From NCBI RefSeq assembly GCF_000522985.1, contig NZ_CP007128.1:2836220-2900219 (forward strand): a stretch of 64,000 nt of DNA, written 5' to 3'. The notes under the pieces were generated by a model. The model had not been told where the DNA came from. It saw only the letters and a program-made list of their open reading frames with translations, and ran no database searches. Both the position numbers and the translations under genes were made by a program. The stretch is from Gemmatirosa kalamazoonensis (GTDB taxonomy: Bacteria > Gemmatimonadota > Gemmatimonadetes > Gemmatimonadales > Gemmatimonadaceae). Position 1 is the stretch's first letter, and each line of letters begins with the position of its first letter. Of this stretch, positions 7,795-16,133 are shown in pieces.

Positions 7795-8778
7795 TTAGGC
7801 GGCCGAGGCGAGCGACGTGTGGAGCGGCTCGTCGGCCACCCGCGCCCGGCCGACGCTCCGCAGCAGCGCGACCAACGCGAGACAGCTCAGGAAGAACGCG
7901 GCCGCGGACGGCCAGAAGATCGACGGCGTGTTGGCCCACCGCTGCAGCACGTGCTCGTCGATCCCCGGCGCGGCCGTGCCGCCGCCGAGCAGCATGCCGT
8001 TGTAGATCGCGTGCAGGATGACGCCCGGCCAGATGGACCGCGTGGACCACGCGAGGTAGCCCGCCGTGAGGCCGAAGATGACGCGCACCGGCAGCCCGAA
8101 GAGCTGGAAGTGCGCGAGTCCGAAGATCACCGCCGTGGCGATGATCGCCGTGCCCGGGGCGAAGCGCCGCTCGAGCCGGCTCTGGAGCCAGCCGCGGAAC
8201 AGGAACTCCTCGAGCAGCGGCACGAGCACCGCGGCGAGCGTCACGACGGTCGCGATGCCGAACGGCAGCTGGAGGAACGCGGTGAGCGGATCGTCGCGGT
8301 CGTGCGGGATGGGAATGAACCGCGGCACGACGACGAGCGAGGCGTAGACAGCGACGACGACCGCCGCGGCGATCATCGGCAGCCGGACCATGGCGGCGCG
8401 CGGCGGCACGCGCAGCCGGAACGTCTCGCGCCGGTAGCTCGCGAGCCGTCCGCCGCGCACCACGAACCACCAGACGAACAGCGCCGCCAGCGCGAGGTTG
8501 TAGAACAGCCCCGCCAGCGGCGGGATGACGGGCTGCAGCGGCGCCCCGTTGCGCATCGCGAGCGGGTTCGCCGGGAACACCGACATGCTGTGCAGCACCG
8601 TCCACAGCAGGAACGCGCCGACGGTCTGCCACCACTCGGGCCGGGGAAGGGCGGGCGCGGGCTCGTGCTCCGGCGCCGGCTCCGCGGCCATGCCGGGCTC
8701 CGTGAACGGCGTCGTCGTCGGCTCCATGACCGATTGCGTCATCTGCGGCGTCTCCTGCGGCGTTGGCGGTTCCGTCAT
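7795..8778 (-). CDS. CPBP family intramembrane glutamic endopeptidase (CAAX protease/Abi type)
   Basis: The 327-residue protein has a Pro/Glu-rich cytoplasmic N-terminus (about 48 residues) followed by seven or eight hydrophobic segments. The CPBP motifs are complete: EEFLFRG with Glu190, Glu191 and Arg195, the second motif with His223 (GLAHFQLF), and HAIYN with His256 and Asn260. Members process prenylated or other membrane proteins, or bacteriocin-related peptides. The stop codon TAA is part of one of the dispersed GTTAGGC motifs (7794-7800). The start ATG overlaps the M28 stop (ATGA), so the two proteins are translationally coupled. Confidence 0.92.
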   Translation of the reverse strand: MTEPPTPQETPQMTQSVMEPTTTPFTEPGMAAEPAPEHEPAPALPRPEWWQTVGAFLLWTVLHSMSVFPANPLAMRNGAPLQPVIPPLAGLFYNLALAALFVWWFVVRGGRLASYRRETFRLRVPPRAAMVRLPMIAAAVVVAVYASLVVVPRFIPIPHDRDDPLTAFLQLPFGIATVVTLAAVLVPLLEEFLFRGWLQSRLERRFAPGTAIIATAVIFGLAHFQLFGLPVRVIFGLTAGYLAWSTRSIWPGVILHAIYNGMLLGGGTAAPGIDEHVLQRWANTPSIFWPSAAAFFLSCLALVALLRSVGRARVADEPLHTSLASAA

Positions 8779-10073
8779 TCGCCACGCTTCCCGAGCGTGA
8801 CCGTGAGCGTGACGCGCTCACCCATCGTTCCGCGCTGGACCACGACGCGAACGACGTCACCAGGCTTGTAGGCGTTCAGGGCGTCGGTGTAGGAGTACAG
8901 GTCGGTGACGACCCGGTCCCCGAACTGTACGACGACGTCCCCCGCCTTCACGCCACCTTTGTCCGCCGGGCTGCCCGGGGTGACCCCGGTGAGGCGCATC
9001 CCCGCGGCGTCGGAGCCCATGTCGGGGATGCTGCCGAACCACGGGCGCGGTCCCGCCGTCGGGTCGGAAGCCATGCGCTGCGTGGTCGCGGTCGGCGTGA
9101 ACGTGAGGCGGCCCGGCCGGTCGGCGATGGCCCGCGCGATCGCGTGGCCGAGGTCCACGACGCGCGCCTCGCCCGGGGCATTGATCTTCTCGACGTCGTC
9201 GCCCGCCGCGTGGTAATCGGGGTGGACGTCGGTGAAGAAGTGGAGGACGGGGAGCTCCTTGAGATAGAACGGCGCGTGGTCGGACGGCCCGACGCCGTCG
9301 GGAAGCGTCTTCAGGGCGAGGCGCGGCCCGGCCGCGTTCAGCGAGTCGACGAGCCCGGGCAGCTCCGGCGCCGTGCCCACGCCGTAGACGAGCAGCTTGT
9401 CGTTCGCGAGGCGGCCGACCATGTCGAAGTTCAGCATCGCGACGACGCTGTCGAGCGGCACCGGCGGGTGGTCGACGAACCACTGGGAGCCGAGCGCCCC
9501 TTCCTCCTCGCCGCTGAACGCGACGAGCAGCACCGACCGGCGCGGCGGGTGCGCCGCGAGCAGCCGCGCCAGCTCCAGCACCGCGGCCGTCCCCGAAGCG
9601 TTGTCGTCGGCGCCGTTGCGGATCGCGGTGCCGGTGTCGCTCGCGAACAGCCGGTCGCGGCCGAGGTGGTCATAGTGCGCGCCGATGACGACCGACTGGC
9701 CGCGGAGCGCCGGGTCGCGGCCCGGAACGATCGCCACGACGTTCTGGCTCGTCAGCTCCGGCGACCGGCCCGCGTGGGCGAACGCGGCCACCTGCGCGGT
9801 GAACCGCTGCTCGACGGTGCTCAGGCCGAGGGCGCGGAAGCGTCGCGCGATGTACGCGGCCGCGCTGTCGTTGCCCGGCGAGCCCGCGAGCCGTCCCTCC
9901 AGCCGGTCGTCGGCGAGGTAGGCGACGTCGGCGTGGATGCGGGCGGCGTCGGCGGTGGAGGGGGCGCCGCGGGCCCCGCCCGGGGTGCCGGCGGTGCGGC
10001 AGGCGGCCAGCAGGATCGCCGCGGCGGCCGCTGCTCCGCGGCCGCCGAGTCGGCGGAACGTCATCGGGGACAT
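8775..10073 (-). CDS. Secreted M28 family aminopeptidase lipoprotein with C-terminal PDZ domain
   Basis: The 432-residue product begins with a lipoprotein signal, lipobox LAAC with Cys25. The zinc ligands of M28 peptidases are visible: His133 (GAHYDHLG), Asp156 or 157 (NGADDNASG), the catalytic/ligand Glu pair at about 189-190 (SGEEEGALGS), Asp217 (NFDMVG) and a His in TDVHPDYH at 282-288. Residues about 345-430 form a PDZ domain, which often binds peptide C-termini. It probably trims peptides in the periplasm. Two ATGs (10073 and 10064) are possible and neither has a clear Shine-Dalgarno sequence; I used the first. It is the first gene of a four-gene operon. Confidence 0.9.
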   Translation of the reverse strand: MSPMTFRRLGGRGAAAAAAILLAACRTAGTPGGARGAPSTADAARIHADVAYLADDRLEGRLAGSPGNDSAAAYIARRFRALGLSTVEQRFTAQVAAFAHAGRSPELTSQNVVAIVPGRDPALRGQSVVIGAHYDHLGRDRLFASDTGTAIRNGADDNASGTAAVLELARLLAAHPPRRSVLLVAFSGEEEGALGSQWFVDHPPVPLDSVVAMLNFDMVGRLANDKLLVYGVGTAPELPGLVDSLNAAGPRLALKTLPDGVGPSDHAPFYLKELPVLHFFTDVHPDYHAAGDDVEKINAPGEARVVDLGHAIARAIADRPGRLTFTPTATTQRMASDPTAGPRPWFGSIPDMGSDAAGMRLTGVTPGSPADKGGVKAGDVVVQFGDRVVTDLYSYTDALNAYKPGDVVRVVVQRGTMGERVTLTVTLGKRGE

Positions 10074-10191
10074 GGAGTTGGCGCGATGCGCCGAGGTGGG
10101 AGCCGCCCGAATGTTAACGCCGCCCGGCGTCGCCGGCAGCCTGCGGCGTGGACGCCTCAACTTCGGCGGGGCCGCGTCGATACTCGATCGC

Positions 10192-11619
10192 ATGGAGCCC
10201 CAACTCGCCTTTGCCCGCACCCTCTCCCGTCTCGTCGGACTGCTTCGGCATTCCGGCAGCACGATCGAAGAGGTCAAGGACACGCTCCGTCTCGCCGTCA
10301 CCCACTCCCGGGAGCGCACCATCGCGTTCCGGCTCGACGAGTGGAAGCTGGCGCTGGACGGGGACGTCGTGCCGGCGTCCGCGACGGGGATGGAGGAGCT
10401 GACCGAGCAGCTGAAGGCGCACGGCGTGCGCGAGCTCACGATCCGGCAGTTCGCGTCGGCGTCGGAGCTCATCAAGCTGGTGCGCCTGCTGGCCGAGGAA
10501 GCCGTCATCGACCCGCAGGAGTTCGCGCAGCGCATCGCCGCGCAGAAGCTGTGGAACGTCGACGTGACGGCTGCCGCGGCCTCCGATCCGTCGCCCGAGC
10601 CGACCGCGCCGTCGCCCGACCACCTGAAGGTCGAACACCACCTCGCACGCGTGCGACAGGCATCGGTGCCGCTCGACGCGACGCACGCGCTCGCGGAGCT
10701 GGTGGAGCTGACCGACCAGCACATGGAGGCGGGGCACGCCGAGGCGGTGGCCGAAGTGCTCGTCGGGCTCTGGCGGATCGAGCGGGAGGTCTCCGACGAA
10801 ACGATCAAGGCCGCCTGCGCGAAGACGATCGAGCGGCTGTCGCGGCCGCACCTGACGCGCCTCGTCGCGCAGCTGCTGCCGGGGCTTCTCTCGGCGGGAC
10901 GCCAGAAGGAGTACGCGGAGCACCGCGACGCGGTCGGCCGGTGCGGCAACCCGGGTGCGGCGGCGCTGCTCGCGCATCTCATGGCGGCCGACTCGTTCGA
11001 GGAGCGGCGGGTCTTCTACAACGCGATCGTCGAGCTGCGCACGGGGATCCCGATGCTGATCGACGCGCTCGGCCACCCGCAGTGGTACGTGGTGCGCAAC
11101 GCGGCGAGCCTGCTCGGCGAGATGCGCGAGCCGCAGGCGGACGGCCCGCTCGCCCGACTGCTCGAGCACCGCGACGAGCGCGTGCGCGAGGCGGCCGCCG
11201 CGGCGCTGTCGCGGATCGACACGCCGATCGCGCGCATCGCGCTCCAGCGCATGCTGCAGGACCGCTCGCCGCAGGTGCGGCTGCACGCGGCGGGCGCGTT
11301 CGCGGCCTCGCCGGCGAAGACGGCCACGCCGCTCGCCACGGCGCTCGAGGCGGAGAGCGACACGGACGTGCAGCTCGGGATCATCTACGCGCTCGGCCGA
11401 CTCGGGACGCCGGACGCGGTGCAGAAGCTGGTGCGCGCGGTGATGCCGTCGAACCTGCGTCCGCGCCCGGTGAGCTTCCGCATCGCCGCCCTCGAAGCGC
11501 TCACCGCCGCCCGCGGCAACTCCGCGATGCCGACGCTGCGCACGCTGCTGACGGACGCCGAGCCCGCGGTGCGCGACGCGGCCAAGCGGCTGATCGCGAC
11601 GACGGCGCTGGCGTCGTAA
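10192..11619 (+). CDS. HEAT-repeat protein with an unassigned N-terminal domain
   Basis: From the ATG at 10192 the protein has 475 residues. The C-terminal half (about 260-470) is a run of alpha-helical HEAT-like repeats such as HPQWYVVRNAASLLGEM, HRDERVREAAAAALSRI and RSPQVRLHAAGAFA, forming a solenoid that binds proteins. The first 120 residues are a separate helical/beta domain with a hydrophobic start (LSRLVGLLRHSGSTIEE), then an acidic Pro/Ser linker near 125-140. No catalytic motif or signal peptide was seen, so a cytoplasmic scaffold is likely. The frame is open upstream of 10192, but that region overlaps the divergent M28 gene's promoter and start. Convergent to the M42 gene. Confidence 0.75.
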   Translation: MEPQLAFARTLSRLVGLLRHSGSTIEEVKDTLRLAVTHSRERTIAFRLDEWKLALDGDVVPASATGMEELTEQLKAHGVRELTIRQFASASELIKLVRLLAEEAVIDPQEFAQRIAAQKLWNVDVTAAAASDPSPEPTAPSPDHLKVEHHLARVRQASVPLDATHALAELVELTDQHMEAGHAEAVAEVLVGLWRIEREVSDETIKAACAKTIERLSRPHLTRLVAQLLPGLLSAGRQKEYAEHRDAVGRCGNPGAAALLAHLMAADSFEERRVFYNAIVELRTGIPMLIDALGHPQWYVVRNAASLLGEMREPQADGPLARLLEHRDERVREAAAAALSRIDTPIARIALQRMLQDRSPQVRLHAAGAFAASPAKTATPLATALEAESDTDVQLGIIYALGRLGTPDAVQKLVRAVMPSNLRPRPVSFRIAALEALTAARGNSAMPTLRTLLTDAEPAVRDAAKRLIATTALAS

Positions 11620-11620
11620 G

Positions 11621-11703
11621 CATAGAGCGTGGAGCGTAGAGCGCAGAGGGGGCCCTGAGGACTGAGTTCCCCAGGGCCCCCTCTACGCTCTACGCTCTGC
11701 GCT
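11621..11703. repeat. Heptamer-built inverted repeat between convergent genes (likely bidirectional terminator)
   Basis: A perfect 13-bp stem (11645-11657 with 11672-11684, AGAGGGGGCCCTG and complement) has a 14-nt loop. Outside it the arms continue imperfectly and are made of heptamers: TAGAGCG, TGGAGCG, TAGAGCG on the left and CTCTACG, CTCTACG, CTCTGCG on the right. It sits exactly between the HEAT gene stop (11619) and the M42 stop (11702). It should end transcription in both directions, and it belongs to a wider family of repeat-built hairpins in this window. Confidence 0.75.
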
Positions 11704-12769
11704 ATCTCTCAGTGAAGTCCGCGTTCTTCCCGACCGCGCGGCAGGTCTCGGCGATGAGCTCCGCGGAGCGATCGAGGTCGTCGACGGCGACCATCTCGCT
11801 CGGCGAGTGCATGTAGCGGTTCGCGACGGAGACGAGCGCGGTGGCGATGCCCTCGGCGGCGTTGTGGATCGCGTCGGCGTCGGTGAACGACTCGCGGCCG
11901 GCGGCGTGCAGCTGGTACGGGATCTTCAGCCGCTCGGCGGCGTCGCGCACCATGTTGAACACGATCGGCGAGACGATCGAGCCGCGCGTGAGCACGGGAC
12001 CGCCGCCGAGGTTCGCCTCGCCGTGCTCCTTCTTGTCGACGCCCGGGTGGTCGGTCGCGAACGTCACGTCGACGACGATCGCCATGGCCGGCGCGACCTT
12101 CACGGCCGACGCGAGGGCGCCGCCGCCGCGCCATGCGATCTCCTCCTGCGTCGTCGCGACGGCCACGACGCGCGCGTCGCCGGGGCGCGCGGCGTAGCGC
12201 CGGAGCGCCTCGAGCACGACGAACGCGCCGATGCGGTTGTCGATCGAGCGCGACGCGATGCGGCCGTTCGGCAGCTCGAGCAGCTGCTTGTCCACGACGC
12301 CGGCGTCGCCGACGGACAGGCGGGCGAGCGTCTCCGCCTTGCTCGTCGAGCCGATGTCGACCCACAAGTCGCACATGCGCGACGCCTTCTCGCGCTCGTC
12401 GGGCTTGATGAGGTGGATCGGCTTCTTGCCGATGACGCCGACGACGTCACCGTCCTTCCCCATGAACCGCACGCGCTGCCCGACGAGCACCTGCGGATCC
12501 CAGCCGCCGATCGGGCCGACGTACGCGTAGCCCTGGTCGTCGACGTAGGTGACGATGACGCCGATCTCGTCGATGTGGCCGGCGAGCATGATCGTCGGCG
12601 ACCCGCCCGGGTTCACGACGGCGATGCTGTTGCCCATCACGTCCCCGCTCACCGTGGCGAAGGTGCTCGCTTCGGCGCGCCAGACGCGCGCGGGGACGGT
12701 CTCGAAGCCGGAGGGGCCGGGCGCGTCGAGCAACCGCTTGAGGAACGCGTAGGATGTGTCGTTCAACAT
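11702..12769 (-). CDS. M42 family metallopeptidase (glutamyl aminopeptidase/endoglucanase-like)
   Basis: The 355-residue protein matches tetrahedral M42 aminopeptidases. Metal and catalytic residues are visible: His65 and Asp67 (GHIDEIG), Asp177 (SIDNRIGAF), Glu209-Glu210 (TTQEE), Asp234 (VVDVTFATDHPG) and a late His near 323 (MHSPSEM). These enzymes trim short peptides in the cytoplasm. No signal peptide is present. A consensus -35 TTGACA lies at 12801-12806 on the minus strand, about 32 bp before the ATG, but a matching -10 is weak. The gene lies downstream of the amidohydrolase with a 76-bp gap that includes a short G+C hairpin (12811-12822). Confidence 0.92.
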   Translation of the reverse strand: MLNDTSYAFLKRLLDAPGPSGFETVPARVWRAEASTFATVSGDVMGNSIAVVNPGGSPTIMLAGHIDEIGVIVTYVDDQGYAYVGPIGGWDPQVLVGQRVRFMGKDGDVVGVIGKKPIHLIKPDEREKASRMCDLWVDIGSTSKAETLARLSVGDAGVVDKQLLELPNGRIASRSIDNRIGAFVVLEALRRYAARPGDARVVAVATTQEEIAWRGGGALASAVKVAPAMAIVVDVTFATDHPGVDKKEHGEANLGGGPVLTRGSIVSPIVFNMVRDAAERLKIPYQLHAAGRESFTDADAIHNAAEGIATALVSVANRYMHSPSEMVAVDDLDRSAELIAETCRAVGKNADFTER

Positions 12770-12845
12770 AGATTCGCACGCAACGCGAGCAGGGGAACCT
12801 TGTCAACCCCGGGGCTCGCCCCGCATCCAGGGTTCGCGACCGGGC

Positions 12846-14519
12846 TCATTTCGCCTCGTAGACCACCCGCCCGCCCATCCACGTGGACAAGACGCGCGTA
12901 CCCAGGATCTGGTCATCGGGCACGCGCATGATGTCGCGGTCGAGCACCACGAAGTCGGCGTACTTGCCCGGCGTCAGGGAGCCCATGTCGCGCTCCTGGA
13001 ACGCGGCGAACGCCGGCCACAGGGTCATCGACTTCAGCGCCTCCCCGCGCGTCATCCGCTGCTCGGGGAGCCAGCCGCCGGCGGGCCAGTTGCGCGCGTC
13101 CTGCCGCGACACCGCGGCGTGGAACGAGATGAGCGGGTTCACCTGCTCGACGGGGAAGTCGCTTCCGTTAGGCACCACGGAGCCCGCGTCGAGCAGCGAC
13201 CGCCACGCGTAGGCGCCGAGCAGGCGCGCCGCTCCGAGGCGGTTCGCGGCCCAGTACATGTCGCTCGTCTGATGGCTCGCCTGCATGCTCGGGATCACGC
13301 CGAGCGCGGCGAAGCGCGGGATATCGTCGTGATTCAGGATCTGCGCGTGCTCGATGCGGAAGCGATGGTCGGCCACCGGCACGGCGGCGAGCGCCTTCTC
13401 GTACGCGTCGAGCACGAGCCGGTTGCCGCGGTCGCCGATGGCGTGCGTGTTCACCTGGAAGCCGGCTTTCAGCGCGCGCGTCGCGACGTCCTGGATGTGC
13501 GCCGGCGCGGAGACGAGCAGGCCGGAGTTCTTCGGGTCGTCGGCGTAGGGCTCGAGCAGCGCCGCACCGCGGGAGCCTAACGCGCCGTCGGCGTACAGCT
13601 TCACGGCGCGCTCCCACAGGCGACCGTCGTTCAGCGCGACGCGCGGCCCGCGAGCGAAGTAATAGGCGAGCGCCGCGCTGTCGTCGGCGATCATGACGTA
13701 CGTGCGGAGGTCGAGCTCTCCCTTCGCCGCCATGTCCTCCATCAGCTCGATCACGGCGCGCGGCTCTCCCGGATCGTGCACGCCGACGAGCCCCCACCGG
13801 TGCGCTTCGGCGATGGCGCCCTTCAGCGCGGCGCGCTGCTCCTCGCGCGACGGCTGCGGCACGACGCGGTCGATGATGGCCATCGCGTTGTCGACGAACA
13901 CGCCGGTCGGCGCGCCGGAAGCGTCGCGCTCGAGGCGGCCGCCCTCGGGGTCGCGCGTGCGCGCCGTGACGGCCGCGGCGCGCATCGCGGCGGCGTTCGC
14001 GAGCACCGCATGTCCGTCGACGCGCTCGAGCACCACGGGGTGGTCGGGGACGGCGCGCGACAGCGCCTCGTGCGTGGGGAAGCGCGTATCGCCCCAGTCG
14101 TTCTGGTCCCATCCGCGGCCGACGATCCATGATCCCGCCGGCGCCTCGCGCGCGCGCGCGGCGACACGCTGCACGACCTCGTCGTACGACGTGGTGCCGA
14201 CGAGATCGACGTTGCGCAGCGCGAGGCCGAGTCCGAGCAGGTGTCCGTGCGCGTCGACGAGGCCGGGGAGGACCGTGTGCCCCTGCAGGTCGACGACGCG
14301 CGTCGCGCCGCCCTTCAGCGCGAGCGCGCCGCGCTCGTCGCCGACGAACAGCACGCGCCCGTCGCGCACGGCCATCGCCGCGGCGACGGGGCGCGCGCCG
14401 TCGACCGTGTAGATGCGCGCGTTCGTGACGACGAGATCGGCCGGCTGCGCGATGGTGGCGCGCGCGATGCCGAGGATGAGCAGCGCGGGAGTGACGAGCG
14501 GATGTCGGCGAGCGTGCAT
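12846..14519 (-). CDS. Secreted amidohydrolase (YtcJ-like, amidohydrolase 3 family)
   Basis: The ATG at 14519 gives 557 residues with an N-terminal signal peptide (about 1-24, ending in TIAQ), so the enzyme is exported. The metal-binding motif HGH is at 91-93 in GLVDAHGHLLGLG. Later motifs include NTHAIGDRGN and NGSDFPVE, typical of YtcJ-like metal-dependent hydrolases. The N-terminal beta-sandwich half (NARIYTVDG) and the C-terminal half (GKYADFVVLD) close the composite domain. Substrate is unknown; relatives act on N-substituted amides or cyclic amides. A 14-bp CG run (around 14147-14160) occurs in frame within the gene and could be slippage-prone. Confidence 0.88.
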   Translation of the reverse strand: MHARRHPLVTPALLILGIARATIAQPADLVVTNARIYTVDGARPVAAAMAVRDGRVLFVGDERGALALKGGATRVVDLQGHTVLPGLVDAHGHLLGLGLALRNVDLVGTTSYDEVVQRVAARAREAPAGSWIVGRGWDQNDWGDTRFPTHEALSRAVPDHPVVLERVDGHAVLANAAAMRAAAVTARTRDPEGGRLERDASGAPTGVFVDNAMAIIDRVVPQPSREEQRAALKGAIAEAHRWGLVGVHDPGEPRAVIELMEDMAAKGELDLRTYVMIADDSAALAYYFARGPRVALNDGRLWERAVKLYADGALGSRGAALLEPYADDPKNSGLLVSAPAHIQDVATRALKAGFQVNTHAIGDRGNRLVLDAYEKALAAVPVADHRFRIEHAQILNHDDIPRFAALGVIPSMQASHQTSDMYWAANRLGAARLLGAYAWRSLLDAGSVVPNGSDFPVEQVNPLISFHAAVSRQDARNWPAGGWLPEQRMTRGEALKSMTLWPAFAAFQERDMGSLTPGKYADFVVLDRDIMRVPDDQILGTRVLSTWMGGRVVYEAK

Positions 14520-14630
14520 GAGGTCGGGACTTTGGCCGGGCGTTCCGGGCGTCCAGGTTACTCGGAGTCGGGCGACGCCGCCCGGATCATAGCGCAACCG
14601 TCTCTGCGCTTCATCTCAGGAGTCTCGCAC

Positions 14631-15299
14631 ATGACGTCTCGTGGGCGGGCGATCCGCGTGGCGGGCTGGTGGAGTGCCGTCGCCGCTTGCAGCCTGTCCG
14701 GCGTCGCGCCGCGCGTCGCGCGCGCGCAGGGCTTCGGGCTGAACGAGATCGGGAGCTGCGCGATCGCCCGCGGCTTCGCGGCGACCGGCTCACCGTGCGA
14801 GGACGTGTCGACGATCTACTGGAATCCAGCGGCGACGACGACGCTGCGTGGTCTCGCCGTGTATGCCGGGGCGTCGGCGATCGCGGTGAACGGGTCGTTC
14901 AGGGCGGACACGACCGGGAAGGTGTGGCCGAGCGAGGTGCCGACGGCGTACCCGCCGTTCCTCGGGGTGAACTGGACACCGGCGAGCCACCGCGTCGCGC
15001 TCGGCGTCGCGGCGTACGTGCCCTACGGGCTCACGTCGCAGTGGGCGCCGGACTTCGTCGGCCGCTTCAGCGCGCAGAAGGCGTCGCTGGCGAGCGTGTA
15101 CGTGCAGCCTAACGTCGCGGTGGAGCTGGTACCCGGGAAGCTCTCGGTCGGCGGCGGCCCGACGATCGGCTGGTCGCAGCTCGAGCTGCGGCAGTCGATC
15201 GACATCTCGTCGCAGACGCCGCCGGGCGCGCCGTCGGGCGTCACGTTCGCGCAGCTCGGCATCGCGCCGGGCACCGAGTTCGCGCGCGCGCGCGCGTGA
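14631..15299 (+). pseudogene. FadL/OmpP1-type outer-membrane transporter, N-terminal fragment
   Basis: An AGGAG Shine-Dalgarno (14618-14622) precedes the ATG. The 222-residue fragment has a signal peptide (about 1-32) and the FadL start GFGLNEIGSCAIARGFA, then the NPA motif in TIYWNPAATT. FadL-type barrels carry long-chain fatty acids or other hydrophobic compounds across the outer membrane. The frame ends at TGA 15297-15299 directly after eight CG dinucleotides (15281-15296). Taking away one CG joins it to the next frame as ARARVKGSASGVGFN, which is where FadL proteins continue. So one intact gene has a +2 shift here, or the gene is phase-variable, or the assembly is wrong at this site. Confidence 0.82.
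15281..15296 (+). repeat. (CG)8 dinucleotide tract at the FadL frameshift
   Basis: Eight CG units follow GAGTT and are followed by TGAAGG. Seven or ten units would keep FadL in one frame; eight do not. The tract encodes alternating Ala and Arg, so small in-frame changes would be tolerated. Confidence 0.85.
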
Positions 15300-16126
15300 A
15301 GGGGAGCGCGAGCGGCGTCGGATTCAACGTCGGGGCGCACTGGCAGCCGACGCCGGCGCTCGGCCTCGGCGCGCGCTATCTGTCGAGGGTCCGATTCGAG
15401 TACGACGGCGCCGACGCGACGTTCACCCAGGTGCCGAGCGGGGTGACGCTGTTCCCGGGAAGCCCGATCATCCCCGCGGGCACCACGGTACCTCCCACCG
15501 GCGTCCCGTTCGACGCGGTGCTCGCCGGGCAGTTCACGGGGAGCGGGCTGCTGCACCCGGGTCAGCACGCGAGCACGCGGCTCGAGTTCCCCGCGCAGCT
15601 CCAGGTCGGCGTCGGCTACAGCGGGATCGCGAACACGACGCTCTCCGTCGACTACGCGCGCATCCAGTGGAGCTCCTTCACGACGCTACCCGTGGACTTC
15701 GGCCCCGGCTCGCCGCTGACGCGCACGTTGCGCGAGGACTACGAGAACTCGAACTCGCTGCGCGTCGGCTTCGAGCACCGCTTCTTCGCGACGTTCGTCG
15801 ACCCGGACGACGTCGCCGCGACACCCGCGGCGCAGAACGGCGTCGCGCTGCGCCTCGGCTTCGCGTACGCGCAGACGCCGGCGCCCGACGTGACGGTGAC
15901 GCCGCTGCTCCCCGACATGAGCCGCTTCAACTTCGCGGGCGGGTTGGGCATCCCGATCGGCACCACGTTCGCGCTCGACGCGTCGTACCTGCGCGTGGAG
16001 ACACAGGGCCGCCGCGGACGCGTCATCGAGCGCACGGCGGACAGCCAGACGGCCGCGCAGCTCAACGGCGGCTGGTACACCCTGAACGCGAACGTCTTCT
16101 CGCTGAGCCTCAAGGCGCAGTTCTGA
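15296..16126 (+). pseudogene. FadL/OmpP1-type outer-membrane transporter, C-terminal fragment
   Basis: This frame of 276 codons continues the FadL barrel after the CG tract. It has amphipathic beta strands such as GVGFNVGAHWQPTPALGLGA and LQVGVGYSGIANTTLSVDYA, and ends in a C-terminal strand with terminal Phe (FSLSLKAQF), the outer-membrane insertion signal. It starts with GTG overlapping the upstream TGA (GTGA), so ribosomes could restart here, but without the N-terminal half and signal peptide the product would not reach the outer membrane. The SGNH lipoprotein gene starts 7 bp further on and is probably co-transcribed. Confidence 0.82.
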
Positions 16127-16133
16127 GCCGACC

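Noticed and set aside
8763-11639. 958-codon plus-strand open frame
   Set aside because: It is antisense to the M28 gene and out of frame with the HEAT gene; both real genes have family motifs, this frame has none.
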